The notes under the pieces: generated by a model
Database searches by the model: none
Seen by the model: the letters and a program-made list of their open reading frames with translations, nothing else
What the model was told of the DNA's origin: nothing
NCBI GenBank assembly: GCA_964556895.1
Contig: CAZKYC010000001.1
Location: 75,526-139,525 of the forward strand
Reading direction: 5' to 3'
Source: Hinthialibacter sp964556895
GTDB lineage: Bacteria; Hinthialibacterota; Hinthialibacteria; Hinthialibacterales; Hinthialibacteraceae
Length of the DNA stretch: 64,000 nt
Translations under genes and position numbers: made by a program
Shown: positions 42,101-50,214 of the stretch, piece by piece
How the letters are laid out: every line of letters starts with the position of its first letter
Position numbering within the stretch: the first letter of the stretch is position 1

Positions 42101-42492
42101 TAGGCTTCCTCCCGCGCCATTTGCAGCGGCGCTGGCCGGGCGGTTTTGGCGTAGGGCGCCAACAGACCCCAGGCTTCCTGGCGAAAGCGGTCGGCCAACG
42201 CCAGTTGGCCCTCGACCGCGTTGTGTTCGTTGATGCGCACGCCCGTCAAGGTAACGTCTTGGGCGGTGACCGCGGTCGCCGCCGCCTTGTTTTGAAACCA
42301 CACCGAGAGGGCCAAATTGATCTCAGCGCGAACAATCGCCGCATTCACCGGCGACTCGTCAGTCAATGTGGTCTGGGCCAAAATGTCTTCGTGGGCCTGA
42401 GTGAGACTATCGCGCAGTTGCTCAGAGGGGACGCTGTCATAATCGCGTAAAAAGGTCTGCTTGCGCAATTCATGTTCGGTGACAAAGGGCAT
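42100..42492 (-). CDS. Head-tail connector-like protein
   Basis: Start at 42492 (MPFVTEHELRKQTFLRDYDS) with GGAG 7 bp upstream; the open frame extends 34 codons further but only through the B1 repeat. The 130-residue product is helical in the style of gp6-like head-completion proteins (LRDSLTQAHEDILAQTTLTD, EINLALSVWFQNKAA). Its ribosome site abuts the B1 repeat, which lies between it and the capsid gene. Confidence 0.65.
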   Translation of the reverse strand: MPFVTEHELRKQTFLRDYDSVPSEQLRDSLTQAHEDILAQTTLTDESPVNAAIVRAEINLALSVWFQNKAAATAVTAQDVTLTGVRINEHNAVEGQLALADRFRQEAWGLLAPYAKTARPAPLQMAREEA

Positions 42493-42503
42493 TGCCGTTC
42501 TCC

Positions 42504-42618
42504 TAGAGCGTTTGTCAAAATTCTGTGTGATAAGCGCGCCTGAATCCGCCGCGACGGACAGCGATCGATACAGTAATGCGCCTTCAATCTGCACGTTATT
42601 TTGACAACTACTTTAAAA
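42504..42618 (+). repeat. MITE-like repeat family B, copy B1 (inside the phage block)
   Basis: Starts CTAGAGCGTTTGTCAAAATT and ends near TTATTTTGACAACTACTTTA. TTGTCAAAAT recurs inverted at the other end as ATTTTGACAA. The centre is the family palindrome with one change (TCCGCCGCGACGGA). It is inserted between the capsid and connector genes. Subtype B differs from A in the sequences just inside the ends. Confidence 0.9.
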
Positions 42619-42620
42619 CG

Positions 42621-42650
42621 CCGTGCGGGCGCGTTCGCGCGCCCGCACGG
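42621..42650 (-). terminator. Strong GC hairpin after the capsid gene
   Basis: Perfect 13-bp stem CCGTGCGGGCGCG/CGCGCCCGCACGG with a 4-nt loop (TTCG on plus, CGAA on minus), only 5 bp beyond the capsid stop codon, followed on the minus strand by CGTTTT. It would reduce read-through into the connector and tail genes and leave capsid mRNA more abundant. Confidence 0.8.
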
Positions 42651-42655
42651 TTCGA

Positions 42656-43720
42656 TTACGACCAGGTGATGTGTAAGACTTTTGCGGCTGCGGTAATGGC
42701 TTTCGCGAAGCCAGCGGTTTCAGAAATCGCCACGCCTTCGATCTGGCGGCGAATCAGGCGTTCGCTTTCAACGAACACGCTGGTCTCGAACACTTCTTGC
42801 AGCGCGAAACGTCGGTCGAGGCCAATGATGCGGTCGTCGGCGACGGCGTCGTCAATCAACAGTTCGGCGCCAAACAGGCGAATCGGCTCGCCCTTCACTT
42901 GAAAATCTTTAGAAACCACCGGGTCTTTGACTTCAGACACATTGAGAAGTTTCAACGCGGTGGTTGCGTTACAGATCATCACGTTGAGTTCGTAGGGGTC
43001 AAACGAGAGCGCAAACTCGGCGAGATCGTCATAATCGAGCGCGCCGCTGACATCGGTGTTCATGGTCGCGGCGGCGTTGCTGTTTCCGTCGCCGTTAATC
43101 AACACACTGACGGCGTCTTCAAACTTGTCGCGCTGAATCTGCAGGCCGATGGTGCGCAAAAACACCGCCAAGACGGAGGTGCGCTTACGGCGGATCGACT
43201 CATACGTCGCTTGAAGGTAACGGCCATATTTGTTGATGTTGACGGTGTGTTCAGCCGATTTGAGCTCGACCATGGGCAGGTTGGCGCCTTCGCCGATTAA
43301 GGCCAACGCCTTTTCGGCTTCGGGAATGACGGCGTCATCCATGTAGATGCTTTTGTAGGTATTGTCATCAATCTTGACGCGCCCGGCGAGAACCTTCTTC
43401 AACTTTGAAAAATCATTGAAGCCGGACTGGACGGAGCGCGACACAAACTCAGGGAACAAGACCGTGCTCTCTTGAGTGGCGAAGAAGCGGTCAACGATAT
43501 CAGCGTCGTCGCCATTGACGCGAATGCCCGCCAGCGCCAACTGACGTTCGAACGCGTCAAGTTGGGCGTCGTGTTCAGACGGGTCGAGCGACTCGAGATA
43601 GGTAGTCAGATCCATACTGCGCTGCGCCGCTTCGGCGTACATCCCTTCATGCAGCGGGATGGTGGCCGCGCGTTGCAACGGCTGGGGCAGCGCATTCAGT
43701 TTTTCTTCAGCAAGTAACAT
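42656..43720 (-). CDS. HK97-fold major capsid protein
   Basis: A 354-residue phage-type major capsid protein. Residues 1-80 are a helical N-arm (scaffold-like, LDAFERQLALAGIRV). Then come VDRFFATQESTVLFPEFVSR, the long helix KRTSVLAVFLRTIGLQIQRD followed by KFEDAVSVLINGDGN (spine helix and turn), and a C-terminal beta domain with LFGAELLIDDAVADDRIIGL and RFALQEVFETSVFVESERLI. AAAGGAG precedes the ATG. It is followed by a decoration-type gene upstream and a strong terminator downstream. An encapsulin-type shell is an alternative, but the neighbours are phage-like and no cargo-enzyme gene is adjacent. Confidence 0.85.
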   Translation of the reverse strand: MLLAEEKLNALPQPLQRAATIPLHEGMYAEAAQRSMDLTTYLESLDPSEHDAQLDAFERQLALAGIRVNGDDADIVDRFFATQESTVLFPEFVSRSVQSGFNDFSKLKKVLAGRVKIDDNTYKSIYMDDAVIPEAEKALALIGEGANLPMVELKSAEHTVNINKYGRYLQATYESIRRKRTSVLAVFLRTIGLQIQRDKFEDAVSVLINGDGNSNAAATMNTDVSGALDYDDLAEFALSFDPYELNVMICNATTALKLLNVSEVKDPVVSKDFQVKGEPIRLFGAELLIDDAVADDRIIGLDRRFALQEVFETSVFVESERLIRRQIEGVAISETAGFAKAITAAAKVLHITWS

Positions 43721-43751
43721 TGAGGGTCTCCTTTGTAGGGGTCGAAATCAA

Positions 43752-44159
43752 TTACATCAACACATCGCAAGCGTTGGCGTCGACTGACAGGGCCACGCCG
43801 CGCGCTATGTTCCCGCCAGCGGGGTCGCCAGACGCGCCGTCGACTGCCGGAGCCTGGTAGACCTCTCCGGCGCCGTCTAGAACCAGCGCGTCGCCGACCG
43901 TCGGCGCGGTCTTGCCGCTGTTGATTGAAAAGCGGGCGACGCCAGAGATTTGAACCGTCGCGAGTCCGCCCGCGACATGTTCAAGACGGCCCAACACACG
44001 GCCGCCGTCAGAGCCAAAGCCCACTTCATAATTGCCTTCAAGCGCGACGGCCTTGCCGACGTCGTCTACGTCCAGGTCATAGGTCCCTGGGGTGGTTTCA
44101 TGGACGGCGAACGTGGCGTAGAGCGCGCCGATTCCATTGTTGTCTACGGTTCGAGTCAT
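43752..44159 (-). CDS. Capsid decoration-like protein (DUF2190-type)
   Basis: A 135-residue beta-rich protein: TPGTYDLDVDDVGKAVALEG, FSINSGKTAPTVGDALVLDG and a final GGNIARGVALSVDANACDVLM. This small 'fill the five- and six-fold sites' pattern (value...VGDALVL...GvAls) is typical of DUF2190/head-decoration proteins next to the capsid gene. AAGGAGG lies 5 bp before the ATG. It sits directly upstream of the capsid gene. Confidence 0.75.
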   Translation of the reverse strand: MTRTVDNNGIGALYATFAVHETTPGTYDLDVDDVGKAVALEGNYEVGFGSDGGRVLGRLEHVAGGLATVQISGVARFSINSGKTAPTVGDALVLDGAGEVYQAPAVDGASGDPAGGNIARGVALSVDANACDVLM

Positions 44160-44192
44160 TCTTGCCTCCTTGGGTTGTACTGCTGTGGGTTG

Positions 44193-44669
44193 TTATGGGT
44201 TGGGGTGATTGCCCGGCATTTGAAACGACGCGAATGAAACCGCGTTCGGCCCAGCGGCGTTCTCTTCGACGAACCGCGAAACCGGCCGGGTCGGGTAAAG
44301 CGCGCAAAACTCTGACGTCGCCGCCCGGTGAAGCCTGCGCACGGTGTCGGGCGATGTCGCGCCGTCGTTGAGCGCGTCTTCGACAATGCGAACCCGTTCG
44401 CGGTCGCCAGTGAATTGCGCCGCCGCCCGGGTTCGGCTCAGGGTTTCTTGACGCAGCCGCTCAATTTCACCGCGCCCCGCTTCAGCCAAGGGCCTCAGCT
44501 GTTCGTGTTCGTCTTGAAGCGAAGTGATCTGTTGTTCGAGCGCCGCGCCGCGCTGGCGTTGTTCTTCGACCGTGCTCTCAAGTTGCATGCAGTGCAGAGC
44601 CAGGCGGCGTGAGTCGAGCAGGCCTGCTACCGTCTGGTTAGCGCTTTGGGTAAGGGGTTGTTGGTTCAT
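44193..44669 (-). CDS. Coiled-coil, scaffold-like first gene of the phage block
   Basis: A 158-residue protein with a long coiled coil at about 25-90 (Gln/Glu/Leu/Arg-rich, CMQLESTVEEQRQRGAALEQ onward) and a less ordered end. Position just ahead of decoration and capsid genes, and the composition, suggest a scaffold. No specific family. GAGGA precedes the ATG. The AT-rich region 44670-45144 lies upstream. Confidence 0.65.
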   Translation of the reverse strand: MNQQPLTQSANQTVAGLLDSRRLALHCMQLESTVEEQRQRGAALEQQITSLQDEHEQLRPLAEAGRGEIERLRQETLSRTRAAAQFTGDRERVRIVEDALNDGATSPDTVRRLHRAATSEFCALYPTRPVSRFVEENAAGPNAVSFASFQMPGNHPNP

Positions 44670-45144
44670 AGATTGTCCTCACAAAACAAATGTTCAGTGA
44701 ATTTCATCTATGAGACAAAAATACGCACATTGGAGGGATTATCTCAAACATCAATCAATTCATATGTAGCGTAAAGAAAGTATTCACAGACCATTAAATC
44801 ATCCTATCAAACTAAAAAGAGAATGAATCCACCAACACTCACAACATGAGTTTCGTTTTGAGATACGATATAAATATCTTATCTCTAAAACGGGACATCA
44901 TGTCATTTATGAAAATTCGATTTTGTTTATAAACAATAAAATTTATCGAATCCAACAAAACATATATTTAATAAAACGAATAAAATGAACAAGCAACCCC
45001 ATAATTGATCCCGAATGTGAGACAAAACCACTCTCTAGCCTAATACTAATTAAACACAATACTTGACTAAAATTATTCACATTTTTCAAGACTGCGTTAT
45101 AATTGATTTAGATACAAAAATATCCAATATTAAGAGGAAAGCCA
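44670..45144. promoter_or_regulatory. AT-rich divergent control region between phage block and ndh
   Basis: A 475-bp stretch clearly richer in A/T than the surrounding genes. It holds two inverted repeats. At 44855-44891 the left arm is GTTTTGAGATAcGATA and the right arm TATCtTATCTCtAAAAC, a dyad with one unpaired base. At 44916-44950 the dyad is centred on the perfect palindrome GTTTATAAAC with TTCGA/TCGAA ends. The ndh promoter (45076-45103) is at the right. No gene and no copy of the H, A or R repeats is inside. Confidence 0.65.
45076..45103 (+). promoter_or_regulatory. Sigma-70-type promoter of ndh
   Basis: TTCACA (-35) and TATAAT (-10) with 16-bp spacing, about 40 bp before the ndh ATG, which has AGAGGAAAG 6-7 bp upstream. 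A TTGACT farther left is too far (29 bp) from this -10 to be its partner. Confidence 0.7.
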
Positions 45145-46467
45145 ATGGCTAGACATAAGGTCGTTATTATCGGTGGTGGATTTGGCGGGTTATACGCCGC
45201 CCAGGCGTTTAAACACCAGCGTGATGTCGAAGTCACATTGATCGACCGCCGCAACTTTCACTTGTTCCAACCGCTTCTGTACCAGGTTGCGACTGGAGGC
45301 CTTTCACCCGGAGACATCGCGTCGCCATTGCGCGCTGTGTTGAAACACCACAAAAACGTCAAAACTCTGATGGGTGAGGTAGTCGACATCGACGTTGCCC
45401 GCCGGGAAGTCGTCTTGCGCGATGACACTGCGCCTTATGACACGCTCATCGTGGCGACGGGCGTCACCCACTCGTATTTCGGCAACAACCAATGGAGCCA
45501 AAATGCGCCCGGCCTCAAGACGATTGAAGACGCGATTGAGATGCGCCGTAAAATATTTTTCGCCTTCGAAGGGGCCGAGCGCCAAGACGACCAGGATGAA
45601 ACCCGCGCCTGGATGAACTTTGTCATCGTAGGCGGCGGCCCGACCGGCGTCGAATTGGCGGGCGCCTTGGCCGAACTGGCTCAACACACATTGAAGCGCG
45701 ACTTCCGCTCTATCGACTCTGGAAAAGTGAATATCTTTCTGGTCGATGGCGCCGACCGCGTATTGCCGTCATACCATGAAGATTTGTCAGAAGACGCCGA
45801 GGGCCACCTGCGCAACCTGGGCGTCACCGTCAAAACCAGTACCGTTGTCACCAACATCGACGACGACAAGGTCACCATGAAACACAACGGCCGCGAAGAA
45901 ACCCTTCGCGCCAAAACGGTGTTATGGGCGGCTGGCGTTCAGGCGTCTCCGCTCGGGCGCATTCTGGCCGACCGCGCCACCGCCTCGCTTGACCGTATTG
46001 GGCGCGTCATGGTCGATGAAAATTTGTCCATCCCCAATCATCCTGAGATCATGGTGATTGGCGACCTGGCCCACTGCATCGGCAAGGACGGCTCGCCGCT
46101 GGCGGGCGTCGCGCCAGTCGCCATGCAACAAGGCGCCTACGCCGCCAAACTGGTTGAGAGGCGCATGAGCGACCGCAAAATGAAGCCGTTCCAATACTTT
46201 GACAAAGGCAACATGGCGGTTATTGGCCGTAACGCCGCCGTGGCAGACATTCACGGCGTCCATGTGAAGGGCCTGCTTGCCTGGATAATGTGGCTGTTTG
46301 TTCACATTTTGTATCTGGTTGAGTATGACAACCGCCTGCTGGTCGCGACCCAGTGGGCGTGGAACTACTTCACCCGAAACCGCGGCGCCCGGCTGGTCAC
46401 TCATCAGAATGATTTAAGCCTAAAGAAAAAGCCCATCGGCCAAAACGAAATGAAGTATGCTGAGTAG
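45145..46467 (+). CDS. ndh: Type II NADH dehydrogenase
   Basis: Single-subunit, non-proton-pumping NADH:quinone oxidoreductase bound to the inner face of the membrane. The FAD site is KVVIIGGGFGGLYAAQAF at the N-terminus and the NADH site VIVGGGPTGVELAGALAEL. Typical NDH-2 stretches are NFHLFQPLLYQVATGGLSPG, TVLWAAGVQASPLG, VIGDLAHC and GNMAVIGRNAAVAD, then a membrane-binding hydrophobic C-terminal segment LLAWIMWLFVHILYLVEY. Length 440 is typical. It indicates a respiratory chain. Monocistronic. Confidence 0.95.
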   Translation: MARHKVVIIGGGFGGLYAAQAFKHQRDVEVTLIDRRNFHLFQPLLYQVATGGLSPGDIASPLRAVLKHHKNVKTLMGEVVDIDVARREVVLRDDTAPYDTLIVATGVTHSYFGNNQWSQNAPGLKTIEDAIEMRRKIFFAFEGAERQDDQDETRAWMNFVIVGGGPTGVELAGALAELAQHTLKRDFRSIDSGKVNIFLVDGADRVLPSYHEDLSEDAEGHLRNLGVTVKTSTVVTNIDDDKVTMKHNGREETLRAKTVLWAAGVQASPLGRILADRATASLDRIGRVMVDENLSIPNHPEIMVIGDLAHCIGKDGSPLAGVAPVAMQQGAYAAKLVERRMSDRKMKPFQYFDKGNMAVIGRNAAVADIHGVHVKGLLAWIMWLFVHILYLVEYDNRLLVATQWAWNYFTRNRGARLVTHQNDLSLKKKPIGQNEMKYAE

Positions 46468-46478
46468 AACAAAAAACT

Positions 46479-46644
46479 GGCTCATCCGGGATTTGGATAC
46501 GTTCTCTCAAATTGAATTAAAATTTCCAGACACGATCTCAAGGATGATTTTTTTATCGTTGTATCTGGCATGGGTACAACCCTGCTCGCTTCAGTGCGGC
46601 TCCGCTCGTTGGCGCAGGCGCTCCCACAGTTGCACCCATACCTT
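46479..46644 (-). repeat. Hairpin repeat family H, copy H3
   Basis: Inverted copy starting GGCTCATCCGGGATTTGGAT at 46479, just after the ndh stop, with the hairpin at 46567-46642. Arms read GGTATGGGTGCAACTGTG and CAGGGTTGTACCCATGCC in the element's own direction, so pairing is partly lost. The left part of the long form is missing. Copy B2 of family A/B begins 2-5 bp beyond. The 46468-46863 gap holds only these two repeats and the start region of the next gene. Confidence 0.87.
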
Positions 46645-46646
46645 CA

Positions 46647-46760
46647 AGAGCGTTTGTCAAAATTCTGTGTGATAAGCGCGCCCGTATCCGCCGCGGCGGA
46701 CAGCGATAGATACAGTTATGCGCCTTCAATCCACCTGTTATTTTACAACTACTATAAAAC
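46647..46760 (+). repeat. MITE-like repeat family B, copy B2
   Basis: Same orientation as A1 and B1, subtype B (TTCTGTGTGATAAGCGCGCC inside the left end, TTATGCGCCTTCAATCC near the right). It contains the perfect TCCGCCGCGGCGGA palindrome and ends TTATTTTACAACTACTATAA. It directly follows H3. Confidence 0.9.
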
Positions 46761-46863
46761 GGATCGTTAATTGAATTGTCAAATTCTCATCTGTCGTTTT
46801 CGTTGTATGAGCAATACGCTATCAGGGGCAGTGATTTGTTGGATTCGCGGTATACTTGCCGCC

Positions 46864-47574
46864 ATGAAATTAATCAAAATTACTCAGACATTAATTGAAG
46901 ACGTCGAGGCGCTTTCGTTTTCCGCCCCGGTCACTCATGTCTATAACCCGCTGACCTACGCCTGGGCTTCACATGAAAACTACTTGAAGACATACGGCGC
47001 CAGTAAGAAAGAAGTGGTCTTACTCGGCATGAACCCCGGCCCCTGGGGCATGGCGCAGACCGGCGTCCCATTCGGTGAGGTTGAATTGGTACGCGATTGG
47101 ATGGGCGTCCAAGCGCCCGTCAGCAAGCCAGAGAATGAACACCCCAAGCGCCCGATTGAAGGCTTCAACTGCTCACGCAGCGAAGTTAGCGGGCGCCGCC
47201 TGTGGGGATGGGCGCGCGACGAATTTCAAACGCCCCGCGCCTTCTTTGACCGCTTCTTTGTCATCAACTATTGTCCGCTATGTTTTATGGAAGAAAGCGG
47301 GCGCAATTTCACCCCCGATAAACTGCCAGTCGCCGAAAGCAACCCCCTGTTTGACGCCTGTGACCGCGCCTTTCGAGATATGATTGATGAATTAGACCCT
47401 GAGTGGGTAATCGGCGTCGGCGGTTTCGCCGAAAAACGCGCCCAACAGGCGCTGGACGGCAGCGGCTGTTCTATCGGCAAGATCCTTCACCCCAGCCCCG
47501 CCAGCCCCGCCGCCAACAAAGGTTGGGCGCAGGCCGCCGTCAAAGCGCTGGCCACATATGGAATTCGAGTATAA
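46864..47574 (+). CDS. SMUG1-type uracil-DNA glycosylase
   Basis: Single-strand-selective monofunctional uracil-DNA glycosylase, family 3: removes uracil and oxidised pyrimidines from DNA. Start at 46864 (MKLIKITQTLIEDVEAL), since the 31 upstream in-frame codons show no such similarity. Catalytic motif 1 is LLGMNPGPWGMAQTGVPFGE with Asn in the GMNPGP position. Motif 2 is HPSPASPAANKGW with the conserved His. FNCSRSEVSGRRLWGW and FVINYCPLCFMEESGRNFTP are also family blocks. Length 236. Found patchily in bacteria. Confidence 0.93.
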   Translation: MKLIKITQTLIEDVEALSFSAPVTHVYNPLTYAWASHENYLKTYGASKKEVVLLGMNPGPWGMAQTGVPFGEVELVRDWMGVQAPVSKPENEHPKRPIEGFNCSRSEVSGRRLWGWARDEFQTPRAFFDRFFVINYCPLCFMEESGRNFTPDKLPVAESNPLFDACDRAFRDMIDELDPEWVIGVGGFAEKRAQQALDGSGCSIGKILHPSPASPAANKGWAQAAVKALATYGIRV

Positions 47575-47578
47575 GACG

Positions 47579-48148
47579 TTATCGTTTTTTGCGGGTCAAC
47601 AACCGGTCTCGAAGCGATTTGCTAATCGGCGTTTCAGAGAGCCAGATGCCAAAGAAGGCCTCCGCGAAATCATCGCCCGCGACAGAACAAACCTCTTTGC
47701 CATTCAGCGACAACACGGTTGCGCGTCCGGGCGCGTATGACAATTCATAGCGGTCGCCTGCTTTCACGTCTTGAAAGGCGTTGTACATGGTTTCGAGTTT
47801 AGGGTAGTTCAACTCAAAATCCACATTGGGGTTTTTTTGAATGATGGCGTTGGCAGACTCGACAAACGCGCTCTTAGGGATGTCTCTCAGATAGTGGATT
47901 GACAACCGCTTGGGATACCGCCCCAACACGCCCGAACCGTCCGGCGCGTCTTCAGGCAGATACAACGCCGCCGAATACACCGAAAAACCAAAATAGCGAA
48001 AGACTGACCCGTTTCGATAGGGTACTTGTTCATTGTTGATGTAGGCGGTTTCTGCGAAATAGGCCGGGCCGACTTTGATTGTATTTACTTGCGCCGCGTC
48101 TGAATGAAACACTAACGCCAGATACATCGAAACGACAAAAACGTCCAT
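47579..48148 (-). CDS. Chalcone-isomerase-fold periplasmic protein
   Basis: Start at 48148 (MDVFVVSMYLALVFHSDAAQ), giving a signal peptide; a longer frame of 21 more codons is not supported. The mature part follows the CHI-fold bacterial group: RNGSVFRYFGFSVYSAALYL, KRLSIHYLRDIPKSAFVESA, and FAEAFFGIWLSETPISKSLR at the end. Bacterial members are not chalcone isomerases; many bind lipid-like ligands. Function unknown. Convergent with the SMUG1 gene, 4 bp between stops. Confidence 0.85.
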   Translation of the reverse strand: MDVFVVSMYLALVFHSDAAQVNTIKVGPAYFAETAYINNEQVPYRNGSVFRYFGFSVYSAALYLPEDAPDGSGVLGRYPKRLSIHYLRDIPKSAFVESANAIIQKNPNVDFELNYPKLETMYNAFQDVKAGDRYELSYAPGRATVLSLNGKEVCSVAGDDFAEAFFGIWLSETPISKSLRDRLLTRKKR

Positions 48149-48219
48149 ACATCCCGCCTTTTGTTTGTATACAAATTTTGTAGTGCTCGTATTTGAAATG
48201 AGCGAGTTCATGTTTCAAT

Positions 48220-48295
48220 GGCTTGGGCGCGTCTTTTCGAACGCCTGCGCTTCTAAGCGGAGCAGCGCCCAAGCGAGAAAAGATACACCCAAGCC
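48220..48295 (+). repeat. Hairpin repeat family H, divergent core copy H4
   Basis: A 76-nt stem-loop with arms GGCTTGGGCGCGTCTTTTC and GAAAAGATACACCCAAGCC and the family loop word (GAACGCCTGCGC, then AAGCGGAGC). The outer GGCTTGGG/CCCAAGCC matches H1 and H2, while the inner arm differs (TCTTTTC instead of AACTCTG) on both sides, so pairing is kept. It lacks the flanks of the long form. It lies in the 48149-48399 gap before the terminator of the next gene. Confidence 0.8.
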
Positions 48296-48344
48296 TATAA
48301 GCGTTTATTATATCGACCCCCAACCTCAGTCAATAATTTCACCC

Positions 48345-48377
48345 AAAAAACGAGAGCGTGAATTTCTCCACGCTCTC
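48345..48377 (-). terminator. Rho-independent terminator of the CgeB-DUF192-LVIVD operon
   Basis: On the minus strand, stem GAGAGCGTG/CACGCTCTC with an 8-nt loop followed by GTTTTTT. It lies 23 bp past the stop of the 48400-50211 gene. Confidence 0.9.
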
Positions 48378-48399
48378 TTGAGTCGTCAACTTCTTGCGC

Positions 48400-50211
48400 C
48401 TACGGCGCTGAATGCAACAACTCAGCGGGTACAGACGCCCCCTTCGGAATGCGGTATATCTCAATCTTGTCGACAAAGACAGTCACACTGGGCGAACCTG
48501 CTTCGCCATTGTTGGCAACCTGTAAAATGGGGTTGATCAAGACGCCCTGGTCAGGCTGATAGACCATGCTCATCCAGGTCGGGCCTTCAACCAGCTGCTG
48601 CGTCGTCGCCGGGAAATTCAACCCAATCGAGCCGTCAAACGACCCCGCAACCGTCAACCCGCCGCGCAGCGCCCCTACCGCAATCGACGCGTTGGGAAAA
48701 TCAGCGCGCACCAACGCCCGAACCAAGATGGGGTCGCCGCCGCCGTCCACCGCCGCCGCGCTAAACATAAAACCGACCTGTTCGGGCGCGACCGTGATCG
48801 CCAACCCCTTGGCGTCATCGGATTGAGGCAAGATCAACGGCGAGAGCGCGGTCATGGCCAGCTGCCCCGGCGCCGCTGAATCAAACCCGCCGGCAATCTC
48901 GGCCCAGCCGCTCTCGGCGAGGGTGGCGCCGTCAAAGTTATATACTGTCATCGGCGACAACCCACTCGACGGCGGCGCCGTCGGCGTCGCGACCTGGCCA
49001 ACCGGGGTTGGCGTCGGTGTGGGCGCGTTCACTGGCGTGTTGGTCGGTGGAACCGGCGTGTTGGTGGGCGGCGCTGGCGTGTGGGTCGGCGCATTTATCG
49101 GCGTGGGCGTGTCTTGTGGAATAATCACCGCCGGGGTGTTGGTCGGGATCGGCGTGTGGGTCGGCGTCGGCGTGCGGGTCGGCGCAATCGGCGTCGATGT
49201 TGGCCGCACGCCTTTCGGGCCGTGTTCAAACACTTGCAATATGCCGTCGCCCGCCAGATAGACATATCCATCAAAGGCGATGACGTCCAGGGACGAATCG
49301 GGAACATCATTTTCAAGAATGCGGTCTATCGTCGGCAGCCGCTCATAATCATACACCCGCAGACCGCCCTTGAAGCGCAGCGGCGGGTTGCTAAATCCAT
49401 CAAACGCGGTGGCGGTGTAAGCGAAGCCTTCGCGAATGGCGATGCGCCAGACTTCGTTCTCATGGGTCGTGAAAGCGCTGGCGAGGTGTGAGGGCGCGTC
49501 TGGGTTTGAGATATCAAACAGGTCAATGCCGGTGAAGCCGACCGCAACGCCGAGTATATTGCCGTCGACCGACACGCCATTGTTGCCGTCAAACTCATTG
49601 ATCACACTGACAAAGGTGGTGACCAATGAGGTTTCGAGCGGGTTCGAGGTATTCAAAATCATGATGTCGGCCCAAGTGGCGACATACGAACGGCCTCCGG
49701 CTGTGACCATATCAATGACTTCATCATTGGCGTCAATCACCGTGAGCGGCGCCAATTTGTTTGGCTCGTTGATTTGAAGTTGAGTAACCACGATTCGGTT
49801 GTTGACGCCGATATACACCACGTCGCCAATCGCGTGAATGAAATTCACATTTTCACGGTTTTCGGTCACTCCCCGTTCATCAAGAACCACAGGGGCGGAC
49901 GGGTCGGTCACATCTGCGATGACAATGTTTTGTTCTCCCGTATCGTCTGTACCAACAACCAGGGTATTGCCCACCGACGACAGGCCGATGACGCTGCTGG
50001 GCACAGGGAACTCGCCAATCAGCGCGGGCGTGGCGGGGTTAGACACATCAAAGATGCGAACATCTTTGTCGCCGCCGACATAAACCCGGTTGCCGTCCAG
50101 GTAAAGCGCCAAGGCGCTGACATCCATCTGAAAAACAGGGGTAATCAACTGCGCGTGAATGGCTGCTGCGCTTGCCAGCGCAATGAATAAACAGATCAAT
50201 ACGCGTTTCAT
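48400..50211 (-). CDS. Secreted beta-propeller (LVIVD-type) protein with Thr/Pro linker
   Basis: A 603-residue exported protein. Signal peptide MKRVLICLFIALASAAAIHA. Residues about 30-330 hold six or seven LVIVD-like repeats (DVRIFDVSNPATPALIGEF, IVIADVTDPSAPVVLDE, LFDISNPDAPSHLASAF), which fold as a beta propeller. Residues about 335-420 are a Thr/Pro/Asn linker rich in TPTPT and TNTP words. The C-terminal about 180 residues form a beta-rich domain, perhaps a carbohydrate-binding jelly roll (VPAELLHSAP end). Third gene of an operon after the DUF192 lipoprotein (3 bp gap). Role unknown. Confidence 0.87.
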   Translation of the reverse strand: MKRVLICLFIALASAAAIHAQLITPVFQMDVSALALYLDGNRVYVGGDKDVRIFDVSNPATPALIGEFPVPSSVIGLSSVGNTLVVGTDDTGEQNIVIADVTDPSAPVVLDERGVTENRENVNFIHAIGDVVYIGVNNRIVVTQLQINEPNKLAPLTVIDANDEVIDMVTAGGRSYVATWADIMILNTSNPLETSLVTTFVSVINEFDGNNGVSVDGNILGVAVGFTGIDLFDISNPDAPSHLASAFTTHENEVWRIAIREGFAYTATAFDGFSNPPLRFKGGLRVYDYERLPTIDRILENDVPDSSLDVIAFDGYVYLAGDGILQVFEHGPKGVRPTSTPIAPTRTPTPTHTPIPTNTPAVIIPQDTPTPINAPTHTPAPPTNTPVPPTNTPVNAPTPTPTPVGQVATPTAPPSSGLSPMTVYNFDGATLAESGWAEIAGGFDSAAPGQLAMTALSPLILPQSDDAKGLAITVAPEQVGFMFSAAAVDGGGDPILVRALVRADFPNASIAVGALRGGLTVAGSFDGSIGLNFPATTQQLVEGPTWMSMVYQPDQGVLINPILQVANNGEAGSPSVTVFVDKIEIYRIPKGASVPAELLHSAP

Positions 50212-50214
50212 CGG

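Noticed and set aside
42656..43720. Encapsulin shell instead of a phage capsid.
   Set aside because: No cargo enzyme is adjacent, and scaffold-like, decoration, connector and fibre-type genes on both sides fit a phage origin; kept only as an alternative in the gene note.
45064..45103. TTGACT and TATAAT as a promoter pair before ndh.
   Set aside because: The spacing is 29 bp, far too long; TTCACA at 16 bp is the better -35 box.
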